Source: Saprospiraceae bacterium (GTDB lineage: Bacteria; Bacteroidota; Bacteroidia; Chitinophagales; Saprospiraceae). Taken from it: 64,000 nt of DNA. The DNA is taken from contig JADKGD010000071.1 in NCBI GenBank assembly GCA_016717145.1, forward strand, positions 124,001 to 188,000, given 5' to 3'. Below, piece by piece: positions 35,721-45,720 of this stretch. Below the pieces are notes generated by a model, which had not been told where the DNA came from, did no database searches, and worked only from the letters and a program-made list of their open reading frames with translations. Every line of letters begins with the position of its first letter. The stretch's first letter is position 1. A program made the translations under genes and the position numbers.

Positions 35721-36932
35721 ATGAGTGAAATAGTAATTAAACACATAGATCATCTTGAGGAAGAAATAAAACAATACAATTATCTCAACCTAGGTCCAAC
35801 TCATCCCGCTACCCACGGAATTTTTCAAAATGTTCTAAAAATGGACGGAGAAATTATTGTTGAAGCTGAACCTACTATTGGTTATATTCACAGGGCTTTT
35901 GAGAAATTAGCTGAGAACAGGCCATTTAATCAGGTTACAACAATAACTGATAGATTAAATTATTGTTCTTCTCCTATCAATAACATTGGGTGGCATCAAA
36001 CTGTAGAAAAACTTCTCAATATTGAAGTGCCAAAACGTGTAGATTATATGCGTATCGTGATCATGGAACTTGCCAGAATCTCTGATCATATTATTTGTAA
36101 TTCAGTCGTCGCCGTAGATACTGGGGCACTTACCGGGTTTTTATATATTTTCCAATGGCGGGAAAAAATATATGAAATTTATGAACAAATTTGTGGCGCC
36201 CGTTTGACTACAAATATTGGACGAATTGGTGGTTTTGAAAGGGACTTTAATGACGATATTATTAAAAGAATAGAGGAATTTTTAACTGAATTCCCTTTAG
36301 TTTTAAAGGAGTTTGAAAAAATGGTTTTGCGTAACAGAATATTTATGGATAGAACTATAAATACTGGTGCCATCTCCGGAGACCGGGCTTTGGAATATAG
36401 TTTTACAGGACCCAATCTCAGGGCTGCAGGAGTGGATTATGATGTAAGGGTGATGACACCTTATGCATCTTATCAGGATTTTGAGTTCATGATACCAGTC
36501 GGTACAAATGGTGACGCTTATGATAGATTTTGTGTGCGAGAGGAAGAGATGTGGGAAAGCCTCTCGATCATAAAACAAGCGATACAAAAAATGCCTAAAG
36601 GTGACTTTTATGCTGACGTTCCAGCGTTTTATTTACCTCCAAAAGAAGACGTGTATAATACCATGGAGGGATTGATTTGGCATTTTAAAATAGTGATGGG
36701 TGAAGTAGATGTACCAAAAGGTCAGGTTTATCATAGTGTAGAAGGTGGAAATGGTGAATTAGGATTCTATTTAGTTAGTGACGGTGGGAGACAACCATAT
36801 AGACTCCATTTTAGAAGACCATGTTTTATATATTATCAGGCTTACCCTGAGATGATTCGTGGCTCTATGCTGAGTGATGCTATTATTACTTTAAGTAGTT
36901 TGAATGTCATTGCTGGAGAATTGGATGCTTAA
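35721..36932 (+). CDS. nuoD: NADH-quinone oxidoreductase subunit D
   Basis: The 49-kDa-type subunit forming the quinone-binding pocket with NuoB. It has 403 residues with NLGPTHPATHGIF (the family signature with its conserved His), GYIHRAFEKLAENR, the segment DRLNYCSSPINN and a C-terminus ending GELDA. ATG 35721 follows the nuoC stop by two bases. Confidence 0.96.
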   Translation: MSEIVIKHIDHLEEEIKQYNYLNLGPTHPATHGIFQNVLKMDGEIIVEAEPTIGYIHRAFEKLAENRPFNQVTTITDRLNYCSSPINNIGWHQTVEKLLNIEVPKRVDYMRIVIMELARISDHIICNSVVAVDTGALTGFLYIFQWREKIYEIYEQICGARLTTNIGRIGGFERDFNDDIIKRIEEFLTEFPLVLKEFEKMVLRNRIFMDRTINTGAISGDRALEYSFTGPNLRAAGVDYDVRVMTPYASYQDFEFMIPVGTNGDAYDRFCVREEEMWESLSIIKQAIQKMPKGDFYADVPAFYLPPKEDVYNTMEGLIWHFKIVMGEVDVPKGQVYHSVEGGNGELGFYLVSDGGRQPYRLHFRRPCFIYYQAYPEMIRGSMLSDAIITLSSLNVIAGELDA

Positions 36933-36933
36933 A

Positions 36934-37464
36934 ATGATCAAAATGACAGAAGTTTTTAATATATCTTTTAGAAATGAAATAATGCAGGAAGTCAACAGGA
37001 TATTACTTCAATATCCTCCTGATAAAAAAAAATCAGCTGTATTGCCTGTTTTGCATTTAGCTCAGAAAGAATTTGATGGTTGGTTGTCAATCGAGACTAT
37101 GAAATACGTAGCAAGCCTATTAGATCTTAAACCTATTGAAGTCTATGAAGTAGCTACTTTTTATTCGATGTTTAATATTGAACCGGTAGGAAAAATACTT
37201 ATTGAAGTTTGCCATACAGGTCCTTGTATGATTTGTGGTTCAGACAAAATAATATCCTATATTGAAAAAAAATTGGATGTTAAAGTTGGTCAAACCACAG
37301 CAGACAATATGTTTACCCTAAAAACAGTGGAATGTCTTGGAGCATGTGGTTATGCACCAATGTTTCAGATAGGAGAGCAATATTACGAAAATCTGACAGA
37401 GGAAAAAGTGGATCTTATTCTTGATGCTTTGAAAAGCGAAAAATTGAAAGAAATAAAACATTAA
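36934..37464 (+). CDS. nuoE: NADH-quinone oxidoreductase subunit E
   Basis: Thioredoxin-fold [2Fe-2S] subunit (cluster N1a) of the NADH-input module. The four ligands are visible in VCHTGPCMICG and VECLGACGYAP. The start is uncertain among ATG 36925, 36934 and 36943. 36934 begins one base after the nuoD stop and gives 176 residues, while 36925 would overlap nuoD. The stop precedes the nuoF start by three bases. Confidence 0.93.
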   Translation: MIKMTEVFNISFRNEIMQEVNRILLQYPPDKKKSAVLPVLHLAQKEFDGWLSIETMKYVASLLDLKPIEVYEVATFYSMFNIEPVGKILIEVCHTGPCMICGSDKIISYIEKKLDVKVGQTTADNMFTLKTVECLGACGYAPMFQIGEQYYENLTEEKVDLILDALKSEKLKEIKH

Positions 37465-37467
37465 GCT

Positions 37468-38820
37468 GTGGGCAGGAAAGTATTATTGGAACATCTAGAT
37501 AAACCCGGTATTGAAAATATAACAACATATATTCAGTATGGTGGCTACCGATCGCTTAAAAAAGCACTATCTACCATGAGTCCTGATGAGGTAACTGAAG
37601 AAGTCAAAACATCAGGTCTTAGAGGCCGGGGTGGTGCGGGATTCGGTACAGGATTAAAATGGAGTTTCTTAGACAAATCGACTGACAAACCAAGATATTT
37701 GCTTTGCAATGCCGACGAAAGTGAACCCGGAACATTCAAGGATCGCCTGTTAATGGAAAAAATCCCTCATTTACTTATTGAAGGTATGATCGTCTCAAGC
37801 TATGCTCTTGGCTGTCGCACTAGTTATATTTACATTCGCGGCGAGTATATGTTTATATTACGAATCCTTGAAAAAGCTATTGGCGAAGCATATGCAAAAG
37901 GTTTTCTGGGTAAAAATATCCTTGGAAGCGGATATGATTTGGATCTCTATGTACATCCGGGAGCCGGAGCATATATCTGTGGAGAAGAAACCGCCCTCAT
38001 TGAATCCCTTGAAGGCAAAAGAGGAAACCCCAGAATTAAACCTCCTTTTCCAGCAGTCTCAGGACTTTGGAATTGCCCCACTATTGTTAACAATGTTGAA
38101 AGTATAGCCGCTGTAGTTGCTGTTGTTAATGATGGCGGGGAAGAATATGCTAAAATTGGAATTGGTAAATCTACTGGTACAAAATTAATTTCTGCTTCAG
38201 GTAACATAAATAATCCCGGTGTATATGAAATAGAGATGGGTCTACCTGTAGATGAATTTATTTATAGTGATGAATATTGTGGTGGAATAAAAAATGGATT
38301 AGACTTAAAAGCTTGTGTGCCTGGAGGGTCTTCAGTTCCGATCTTGCCTAAAGATTTATTATTAAAAACCAGTGATGGCAGCCCAAGACTTATGACCTAT
38401 GAAAGTCTCAGTGAAGGGGGTTTTGAAACAGGAAGTATGCTTGGCTCGGGAGGATTTATTGTCTATGACGAACGACAGTGCATCGTCAGAAATACATGGA
38501 ATTTTGCTAGATTTTATCACCATGAAAGTTGTGGACAATGTAGTCCATGCCGAGAAGGTACTGGTTGGATGGAAAGATTATTGCATAAAATAGAACACGG
38601 TCATGGAGACATATCGGATATTGAACTGCTTTGGGATATTCAGAGAAAGATTGAGGGAAATACCATTTGTCCACTTGGCGATGCCGCAGCCTGGCCAGTT
38701 GCATCTGCAATTAGACATTTTAGACACGAATTTGAGTACCATATTAAATATCCTCATAAGGTTTTTGATATTGACCATGTGTATCAACCTAAGTTGGAAA
38801 TGGCATTAAATAATTCATAA
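37468..38820 (+). CDS. nuoF: NADH-quinone oxidoreductase subunit F
   Basis: FMN- and NADH-binding subunit with cluster N3, where electrons enter complex I. The 450 residues contain the NADH/FMN glycine-rich loop LRGRGGAGFGTGLKWSF, the FMN motif with NADESEPGTFKDR, GAGAYICGEETALIESLEG, and the 4Fe-4S ligands ESCGQCSPCREGTGW with a later Cys in NTICPLGDA. Start codon is GTG 37468; no better ATG exists upstream. Confidence 0.96.
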   Translation: MGRKVLLEHLDKPGIENITTYIQYGGYRSLKKALSTMSPDEVTEEVKTSGLRGRGGAGFGTGLKWSFLDKSTDKPRYLLCNADESEPGTFKDRLLMEKIPHLLIEGMIVSSYALGCRTSYIYIRGEYMFILRILEKAIGEAYAKGFLGKNILGSGYDLDLYVHPGAGAYICGEETALIESLEGKRGNPRIKPPFPAVSGLWNCPTIVNNVESIAAVVAVVNDGGEEYAKIGIGKSTGTKLISASGNINNPGVYEIEMGLPVDEFIYSDEYCGGIKNGLDLKACVPGGSSVPILPKDLLLKTSDGSPRLMTYESLSEGGFETGSMLGSGGFIVYDERQCIVRNTWNFARFYHHESCGQCSPCREGTGWMERLLHKIEHGHGDISDIELLWDIQRKIEGNTICPLGDAAAWPVASAIRHFRHEFEYHIKYPHKVFDIDHVYQPKLEMALNNS

Positions 38821-38847
38821 TCGTATGTATGCTCATAAAATAATTAC

Positions 38848-39792
38848 ATGCTAAAAGTAACAATTGACGATATAACCATTGAAGTTCCGGAGGGAACGAC
38901 GATTTTACAAGCCGCCAGGATGATAGGTGAGAATGTGCCTCCTGCTATGTGTTATCATAGTAAACTTGAAGGAAGTGGTGGAAATTGTCGAACATGCATG
39001 GTACAGGTTACAAAAGGATCTGAAAAAGATCCCCGCCCTATGCCCAAGTTAATGATAAGTTGCAGAACAACCGTAATGGATGGTATGGAAGTTAGAAATG
39101 AAACATCCCCTAAAGCAATTGAAGCAAGAAAAGGAGTTGTTGAATTTTTATTGATTAATCATCCTCTGGATTGTCCTATTTGTGATCAGGCTGGCGAATG
39201 CAAGTTACAAGATCTTAGCTATGAACATGGTATGTCAAAAAGCAGATATGAGTTTAAACGTAGGGAGTTTGAAAAAATAGATATTGGAGACAAAATACAA
39301 TTGCATATGACAAGATGCATCCTATGTTATCGATGCACCCAAGTCGCAGATCAGTTGACACCTGAACGCGTACACGGTGTACTTAATAGAGGAGAGGTTT
39401 CTGAGATTTCAACTTTCATTGAAACAGCTATTGATAATGACTTTTCTGGCAATATGATAGATGTATGTCCTGTAGGCGCGCTAACTGATAAGACATTTAG
39501 ATTCAAGTCCAGGGTTTGGTTTACAAAACCTGTTTTAGCTCATCGGAAATGTGATTGCTGTTCAGGAAAAGTGACTTTATGGTATCAGGGTGATGAAGTG
39601 TTGCGTATAACCAGCAGAAAAGATAAATGGGGTGAAAGTATTGAATTCATATGTAATGAATGTCGATTTGATAAAAAAGAAACAAAAGACTGGGTTATCG
39701 AGGGTCCGGAAAAAATAGATTCACATTCTGTTATTTCACAAAATCACTTAACTTATGAATTGCCTGTTATTCAAAAACATCTAGATATTTAA
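38848..39792 (+). CDS. nuoG: NADH-quinone oxidoreductase subunit G, short form
   Basis: Iron-sulfur chain subunit of the peripheral arm, here 314 residues. Order: [2Fe-2S] plant-ferredoxin domain (CYHSKLEGSGGNCRTC, then ISC), the His-Cys cluster stretch NHPLDCPICDQAGECKL, a 4Fe-4S pair (CILCYRC and VCPVGAL), and a final cysteine group (KCDCCSG and CNECRFD). The protein ends just after that last cluster, so the large molybdopterin-oxidoreductase-like domain of E. coli NuoG (about 900 residues) is missing. Short NuoG proteins are usual in Bacteroidota, and the stop is followed directly by nuoH, so this is not a truncation by error. Confidence 0.92.
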   Translation: MLKVTIDDITIEVPEGTTILQAARMIGENVPPAMCYHSKLEGSGGNCRTCMVQVTKGSEKDPRPMPKLMISCRTTVMDGMEVRNETSPKAIEARKGVVEFLLINHPLDCPICDQAGECKLQDLSYEHGMSKSRYEFKRREFEKIDIGDKIQLHMTRCILCYRCTQVADQLTPERVHGVLNRGEVSEISTFIETAIDNDFSGNMIDVCPVGALTDKTFRFKSRVWFTKPVLAHRKCDCCSGKVTLWYQGDEVLRITSRKDKWGESIEFICNECRFDKKETKDWVIEGPEKIDSHSVISQNHLTYELPVIQKHLDI

Positions 39793-39831
39793 TTAACGTG
39801 AATATTGCCGAAAGGCCTTTTGTAATGATAT

Positions 39832-40866
39832 ATGGATATAGTCGTATTTAAAATAATTCTTGTTCTAGTGCTTTTTGTGCTTTCTCTTGGCATAGCTGCT
39901 TATAGTACCTATGCAGAAAGAAAGGTTGCTGCTTTTATGCAAGATAGACTCGGCCCAAACAGAGCAGGACCATTTGGTTTGCTTCAACCGATTGCTGATG
40001 GAATAAAAATGATTATGAAAGAAGAGATTATTCCTGCAACATCCAATACACTGTTATTTGTTGCGGGACCAGCAATTACTATGATAACAGCATTGATGAC
40101 AAGTGCAGTTATCCCTTGGGGTCCTGACATAACAATAGGCGGCATAAAAGTACCACTGCAGGTAGCAGACATAAATATTGGTGTCTTATATGTCCTGGGA
40201 GTGGTTAGCATTGGTGTTTATGGTATCATGATAGGTGGCTGGGCATCAAATAATAAATTTGCCTTGTTAGGTGCCGTAAGAGCTTCAACACAGATGATTA
40301 GCTATGAACTTGCTATGGGTATGAGTATCATAGCTGTGGTGATGACAACAGGATCATTAAGTATTGGGCATATTGTAATTGGTCAAAGCGATTGGAACGG
40401 AATGGGTTGGAATGTCATCATGCAACCTCTTGGATTCATGATTTTTCTAATTTGTGCATTTGCAGAATGCAACAGAACACCTTTTGATCTACCTGAAAGC
40501 GAAACAGAATTAGTTGGCGGTTATCATACTGAATACTCAAGTATGAAACTAGGATTCTATTTGTTCGCAGAATATGTAAACATGTTTATTTCAAGTGCTA
40601 TGATTGCTTGTCTTTACTTTGGTGGATATAATTTTCCTTTTATGGAATTTGTCCAAAATTTAACTGGAGAGATTATATTTTCAGTCATTTGTGTCTTAGT
40701 GTTATTGACAAAAATTCTATTTTTCATTTTCTTTTTCATGTGGGTTCGTTGGACGATTCCGAGATTTCGTTTTGATCAATTGATGAATCTGGGATGGAAA
40801 GTATTGTTGCCTTTATCTATTATAAACATGTTACTAACTGGGGCCATTATTTTATTTTTTAATTAA
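39832..40866 (+). CDS. nuoH: NADH-quinone oxidoreductase subunit H
   Basis: Membrane subunit at the junction of the two arms, forming the quinone tunnel. It has 344 residues with eight or nine helices. Seen: ERKVAAFMQDRLGPNRAGPF in the first cytoplasmic loop and FAECNRTPFDLPESETELVG with its conserved acidic residues. Starts 39 bases after nuoG, and nuoI follows four bases after the stop. Confidence 0.96.
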   Translation: MDIVVFKIILVLVLFVLSLGIAAYSTYAERKVAAFMQDRLGPNRAGPFGLLQPIADGIKMIMKEEIIPATSNTLLFVAGPAITMITALMTSAVIPWGPDITIGGIKVPLQVADINIGVLYVLGVVSIGVYGIMIGGWASNNKFALLGAVRASTQMISYELAMGMSIIAVVMTTGSLSIGHIVIGQSDWNGMGWNVIMQPLGFMIFLICAFAECNRTPFDLPESETELVGGYHTEYSSMKLGFYLFAEYVNMFISSAMIACLYFGGYNFPFMEFVQNLTGEIIFSVICVLVLLTKILFFIFFFMWVRWTIPRFRFDQLMNLGWKVLLPLSIINMLLTGAIILFFN

Positions 40867-40870
40867 AAAT

Positions 40871-41419
40871 ATGGAATTATTAACAAATAGGAGTAAACTG
40901 GTTACAAACAAACAGATGACGTTTGCAGAAAAATTGTATATCCCCGCTATCCTTGGAGGATTGAGAATAACCATTCGGCATTTTTTCAAAAAAAAGGTAA
41001 CTGTTTGTTATCCCGAAGAAAAACGGGAACACAGCAAAATATTCAGAGGAAGACATGTGTTGAAGCGCGATGATCTTGGTCGTGAAAACTGTACTGCATG
41101 CGGGTTATGCGCAATAGCATGTCCTGCCGAAGCCATCACCATTGTTGCCGAAGAGCGTAAAAAGGGTGAGGAACATTTGTATCGTGAAGAAAAATATGCC
41201 GCAGAATATAATATTAATATGTTGCGTTGCATATTTTGTGGCTTATGTGAAGAAGCCTGCCCAAAAGACGCGATCTACCTTACAGATAGAATTAGTTTGT
41301 CTAATTATGAAAGAAATCAATTTCTTTATACTAAAGAGATGTTGGTTGAGGGCTCAGAAGGTAATGAACGTATAAATATTGACGCACGGAGAACCGGAAT
41401 AAGAGATGGTGCTATGTAA
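40871..41419 (+). CDS. nuoI: NADH-quinone oxidoreductase subunit I
   Basis: Ferredoxin-like subunit with two 4Fe-4S clusters (N6a and N6b) feeding NuoB. Both motifs are visible: CTACGLCAIACPAEAI and CIFCGLCEEACPKDAI. The N-terminal amphipathic helix (LRITIRHFFKKK) lies on the membrane. 182 residues, normal length. Confidence 0.96.
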   Translation: MELLTNRSKLVTNKQMTFAEKLYIPAILGGLRITIRHFFKKKVTVCYPEEKREHSKIFRGRHVLKRDDLGRENCTACGLCAIACPAEAITIVAEERKKGEEHLYREEKYAAEYNINMLRCIFCGLCEEACPKDAIYLTDRISLSNYERNQFLYTKEMLVEGSEGNERINIDARRTGIRDGAM

Positions 41420-41458
41420 CTCCGAACACCTTACTTCTTAAAACCAAAGATAATTTTA

Positions 41459-41962
41459 ATGATAGATATTTTATTCTTTTCACTTTCAACTATTGCAGTA
41501 GTATGCAGTATAATGATGGTATTTCACAAAAATGCAGTGTATAGTGTGCTTTTTTTATTGGCAGCATTGTTTTCAATAGCAGGATTATACATTATGCTTA
41601 ATGCTCAGTTTCTAGCAATAGTTCACGTTATCGTGTATGCCGGGGCTATAATGGTCTTATTTCTATATGTAATTATGTTTTTAAATCTGACCGGTCCAAT
41701 CACAATTCGAAAAAGTCAGTTGGTACGTTTTGCGGCAGCTTTAACAGGATTAATGATGTTTTTAATAATTTTTGCAAGTTTATGGCAAACAAACTTTGGT
41801 GAATCTCCTAAGGTAGTAAATCAAAATATTGGATATGCAAGAACCCTTGGTAAAGTATTGTTTAAGGAGTTTTTAATACCTTTTGAAATGACAAGTATTT
41901 TATTTCTGTCGGCAATGATAGGTGTTGTTATTTTTAATAAAAAAGAAAATACCAATGCCTGA
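41459..41962 (+). CDS. nuoJ: NADH-quinone oxidoreductase subunit J
   Basis: Five-helix membrane subunit of 167 residues. The family's VIVYAGAIMVLFLYVIM helix, which carries the pi-bulge, is plain at residues 58-74. The stop overlaps the nuoK start region by eight bases, so the two are translated together. Confidence 0.94.
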   Translation: MIDILFFSLSTIAVVCSIMMVFHKNAVYSVLFLLAALFSIAGLYIMLNAQFLAIVHVIVYAGAIMVLFLYVIMFLNLTGPITIRKSQLVRFAAALTGLMMFLIIFASLWQTNFGESPKVVNQNIGYARTLGKVLFKEFLIPFEMTSILFLSAMIGVVIFNKKENTNA

Positions 41963-42293
41963 CATCCAAAACATAAACAATCAGGTACAAGGTGTTCCGA
42001 TTGAATACTTTGTCATACTTAGCATTTTGCTTTTCAGCATCGGCATTATGGGCGTTTTAATGCGAAGAAATCTGATTATAGTTTTTCTTAGTATTGAACT
42101 TATGCTAAATGCAATTAATTTATTGGCCGTTGCATTTTCTGTATATCACAATGATCCGGCTGGTCAAGCCTTTGTATTCTTTGTTATGGTCGTATCTGCT
42201 GCTGAAGTTGCTGTTGGGCTAGCTATGTTGGTTATGATTTTCAAAAATATAAAGACTGTCGATATTAACTCCTTAAATAAATTAAAGTGGTAA
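41955..42293 (+). CDS. nuoK: NADH-quinone oxidoreductase subunit K
   Basis: Three-helix antiporter-adjacent subunit. From ATG 41955 it has 112 residues with the conserved Glu in FLSIELMLNAINLL and the C-terminal AAEVAVGLAMLVMI with its second Glu, both on the proton path. A frame continues upstream to a TTG at 41922, but that would add a charged stretch inside nuoJ; ATG 41955 is preferred. Confidence 0.94.
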   Translation: MPDIQNINNQVQGVPIEYFVILSILLFSIGIMGVLMRRNLIIVFLSIELMLNAINLLAVAFSVYHNDPAGQAFVFFVMVVSAAEVAVGLAMLVMIFKNIKTVDINSLNKLKW

Positions 42294-42350
42294 CAAATAT
42301 AAAGCCGGATCTCTATATATCTATTTTCAAACTAATATTTTAAACAATAA

Positions 42351-44249
42351 GTGAATCAACACATTTTACACATAATTTCCATCTTAATACCGATACTACC
42401 GCTGCTCGGCTTTCTAATACATGTTTTTTTGAAAAACAACATTTCAGAAAAATTAGCAGGACTTCATTCATCTGGCTGGGTAATAATTTCATTTATACTT
42501 TCTTGTGTACTATTTGTTGCATTAAACTCTGTTTCAGAGTTACAAACAGACTTGTTTACCTGGATGAACGTCGGTAATCTGAATGTTCCAATGGCATTTT
42601 TAATCGATCATCTGTCTATTCTAATGATGCTTATTATTACTGGTATAGGAAGCCTGATTCATATATATTCTATTGGTTACATGCATGGTGACAAAGGATT
42701 TAACAGATTCTTTTCTTACCTGAATTTGTTTATTTTCTTTATGTTAATATTAGTTATGTCTAATAACTATGTAATGATGTTTGTAGGGTGGGAAGGCGTT
42801 GGCCTTTGTTCATATTTACTAATCGGGTTTTGGTTTAAAAATCAGGATTTTAACGACGCGGCCAATAAGGCATTTATAATGAACCGGATTGGTGATTTGG
42901 CATTTTTACTTGGACTTTTTGTCCTGTTTCAGCATATTGGCACATTAACATTCAAAGAAATATTTGCTGCTGTTTCAACCATGTCCATTGATACCAATAC
43001 AATGACTATAATCACGATGCTTCTCTTCATCGGAGCTTGTGGGAAAAGTGCTCAAATACCATTATTTACCTGGCTTCCAGACGCTATGGCTGGACCTACC
43101 CCTGTTAGTGCATTGATACACGCTGCAACTATGGTAACTGCGGGTATTTATATGATTGTAAGAAGTAATTTACTTTTTTCAATGACCCCAATAACTTTAG
43201 AAACCATTATGATAATCGGTATAGCTACTTCAATTTTTGCGGGAACAATAGCTATAAAACAAAATGATATTAAAAAAGTACTTGCATACTCAACAGTCAG
43301 TCAACTTGGCCTTATGTTTTTTGCTATTGGTTTGGGAGCGTATGAAGCAGCATTTTTCCATTTGGTTACCCATGCGTTTTTTAAAGCCCTTCTTTTCCTT
43401 GGTGCCGGCAGTATCATTCATAGTTTGAACGGTCAACAAGATATTAGGAAAATGGGTGGTATAAGGCATCATTTGAAAATTACCCATGCAGTTTTTGCTA
43501 CGGGCGTAATGGCTATCATTGCATTGCCTCCATTTGCAGGTTTTTTCTCTAAAGATGGTATACTTACGACAGCTTTCAACCACAATCCTGGTTTGTGGGG
43601 GATTGGGCTTATTTCCGGTATAATTACTTCATTCTATATGATGAGATTATATTATCTTGTTTTTTGGGGTAAGCCAAGATTGGACAAAGAAACTATCCAA
43701 CATATTCATGAATCTCCTGCAGTGATAACAGTACCATTAATCATTTTGGCTATTTTGTCGATTATAGGTGGTTGGATTAATATTCCGGAATTATTTAAAG
43801 GAAATCAAATACTCGGGAACTACCTTGGTTCGATCATTCCAACAAATGTCCATGATATAAGCCATTCAACAGAGTGGATACTTATTGGCATTACTAATGC
43901 ATTTACTTTAATCATCATACTTTACACTTACGTGGTATATGTAGGCAGAAGTATTGTACCAGAAACGGATTTACATCTGAAATCCGGTATTGGCAGACTT
44001 TTAACCAATAAATATTATATTGATGAATTATATCAAATCATAATTATTAATCCATTTAAACGTTTTACAGAATTTCTGTATCACATTATTGATATCAAAG
44101 TTATCGATGGGATAATAAACGGGGTTTCTGAATCAGCCCATTACTTTTCTAACCATCTCAGAAAAACCCAAAATGGGAACATCAGTTATTATCTATTTGT
44201 GATGGCTCTTGGCATGGGAAGTATTTTAATTTACATTCTATTATCTTAA
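42351..44249 (+). CDS. nuoL: NADH-quinone oxidoreductase subunit L
   Basis: Distal proton-pumping antiporter-like subunit with the long lateral helix. The 632 residues have about 16 helices. Seen: MFVGWEGVGLCSYLLIGFWF with its conserved Glu, TWLPDAMAGPTPVSALIHAATMVTAG with the pumping Lys/His region upstream and downstream, and a C-terminal hydrophobic helix. Start is GTG 42351, 57 bases after nuoK. A single intact frame. Confidence 0.96.
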   Translation: MNQHILHIISILIPILPLLGFLIHVFLKNNISEKLAGLHSSGWVIISFILSCVLFVALNSVSELQTDLFTWMNVGNLNVPMAFLIDHLSILMMLIITGIGSLIHIYSIGYMHGDKGFNRFFSYLNLFIFFMLILVMSNNYVMMFVGWEGVGLCSYLLIGFWFKNQDFNDAANKAFIMNRIGDLAFLLGLFVLFQHIGTLTFKEIFAAVSTMSIDTNTMTIITMLLFIGACGKSAQIPLFTWLPDAMAGPTPVSALIHAATMVTAGIYMIVRSNLLFSMTPITLETIMIIGIATSIFAGTIAIKQNDIKKVLAYSTVSQLGLMFFAIGLGAYEAAFFHLVTHAFFKALLFLGAGSIIHSLNGQQDIRKMGGIRHHLKITHAVFATGVMAIIALPPFAGFFSKDGILTTAFNHNPGLWGIGLISGIITSFYMMRLYYLVFWGKPRLDKETIQHIHESPAVITVPLIILAILSIIGGWINIPELFKGNQILGNYLGSIIPTNVHDISHSTEWILIGITNAFTLIIILYTYVVYVGRSIVPETDLHLKSGIGRLLTNKYYIDELYQIIIINPFKRFTEFLYHIIDIKVIDGIINGVSESAHYFSNHLRKTQNGNISYYLFVMALGMGSILIYILLS

Positions 44250-44250
44250 T

Positions 44251-45720
44251 ATGCTTACACTATTACTAATATTGATTCCAATCCTGACGGGAACTGCTTT
44301 GTTTTTTATTCCTGATAAAGAAGTAAAAAAACTGTCTGTAATCTCAGCAATGGTATCCCTGGTCATAGGATTGATAGCACTCATGAATTTTGACACTGAT
44401 GAAGGCGTTCAGTTTATAATGAATTTTGCCTGGATTGAAGTTTTGGGAAGTAGATTTTATATAGGAATGGATGGCATTAGTCTGGCCATGGTTTTACTTA
44501 GCAACATCCTTTCAATTTTAATACTAATTTCTACTTTAAAAGATACTTACACCCATACCTTCAGGTTTTATGCATTAATGATGGTCATGCAAGGAGCCAT
44601 GAATGGCGTCTTTGTGGCGCAAGATCTATTTTTATATTACATTTTTTGGGAGTTATCATTAATACCTGCTTACTTTTTAGTTTTATGGTGGGGCAATGGA
44701 GAAACCGTTGCCATTACTTTCAAGTTTTTTCTCTATACATTGTTAGGTAGTTTATTTATGCTTGGAGGTATTATCTGGTTGAGCTTTCAAAATGGTATTG
44801 CCTCAACTAATATCGAAACAATATACGCTTTAAGTATTCCTCAGGAAACACAATTGTATATCTTTCTGGCATTTATGATTGCTTATGCGGTCAAAATACC
44901 CATTTTCCCTTTCCATACCTGGCAGCCTGACACTTATACAATTGCCCCGTCCCCAACAACTATGTTATTATCAGGCATCATGCTAAAAATGGGTTTGTAT
45001 AGCATCATCAGATGGGTCATACCTGTCGTACCTTATGCTGTATATGCATATGGGAAATACGTAATGTTTATTGTCTGTATAGGCATATTTTATGCCTCTG
45101 CGATTGCTTTAGCTCAAAAAGATCTGAAACGATTATTTGCATATTCTTCTATAGCTCACGTTGGACTAATCACAGCCGGGATTTTCTCCACAAACCAAAT
45201 TGGTTTGAACGGCGCCATTATACAAATGATTGCCCATGGAGTCAATGTTGTCGGTTTATTTTATATCTGTCAAATATTATTTAGAATGAACAATACACAT
45301 GAAATTTCCAGATTTGGGGGCTTACGTCTGACTGCGCCGTTATTTTCCGGAATGTATCTTGTCATCCTGATGGCAAGCATTGCGCTTCCATTAACAAGTG
45401 GCTTTCCCGGAGAGTTTATGATTTTAAATGCTATATATACTACAAATAGCTGGTTGGCACTACTCGCGGGCAGTGGCGTTGTTTTAGGCGCTATATATAT
45501 GCTTTTGTCGTATCAAAAAGTAATGTTGGGTGAAGTGAATCCGCTAAACGTTACTTTTGGTGATATTGATTTACTGGATAAATTGGTGCTTATTCCTTTG
45601 ATAATATTAATCTTTGCAATAGGCATATATCCTCAAGCCATTTTAAACCTTACACAAACTCCGGTAAATCAAATTCTAAATTTATATCAGTCAGAAATAA
45701 ATACTTTGCTTAATAAATGA
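44251..45720 (+). CDS. nuoM: NADH-quinone oxidoreductase subunit M
   Basis: Middle antiporter-like subunit, 489 residues and 13-14 helices. Seen: YYIFWELSLIPAYFLVLWWG with the conserved Glu, and the broken-helix motif PFHTWQPDTYTIAPSPTTMLLSG shared by NuoL, M and N. Starts one base after nuoL and its stop overlaps nuoN by four bases. Confidence 0.96.
   Translation: MLTLLLILIPILTGTALFFIPDKEVKKLSVISAMVSLVIGLIALMNFDTDEGVQFIMNFAWIEVLGSRFYIGMDGISLAMVLLSNILSILILISTLKDTYTHTFRFYALMMVMQGAMNGVFVAQDLFLYYIFWELSLIPAYFLVLWWGNGETVAITFKFFLYTLLGSLFMLGGIIWLSFQNGIASTNIETIYALSIPQETQLYIFLAFMIAYAVKIPIFPFHTWQPDTYTIAPSPTTMLLSGIMLKMGLYSIIRWVIPVVPYAVYAYGKYVMFIVCIGIFYASAIALAQKDLKRLFAYSSIAHVGLITAGIFSTNQIGLNGAIIQMIAHGVNVVGLFYICQILFRMNNTHEISRFGGLRLTAPLFSGMYLVILMASIALPLTSGFPGEFMILNAIYTTNSWLALLAGSGVVLGAIYMLLSYQKVMLGEVNPLNVTFGDIDLLDKLVLIPLIILIFAIGIYPQAILNLTQTPVNQILNLYQSEINTLLNK

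Noticed and set aside
38848..39792. nuoG truncated by a frameshift
   Set aside because: nuoH follows within 40 bases, leaving no room for the missing domain, and short NuoG is usual in this phylum.
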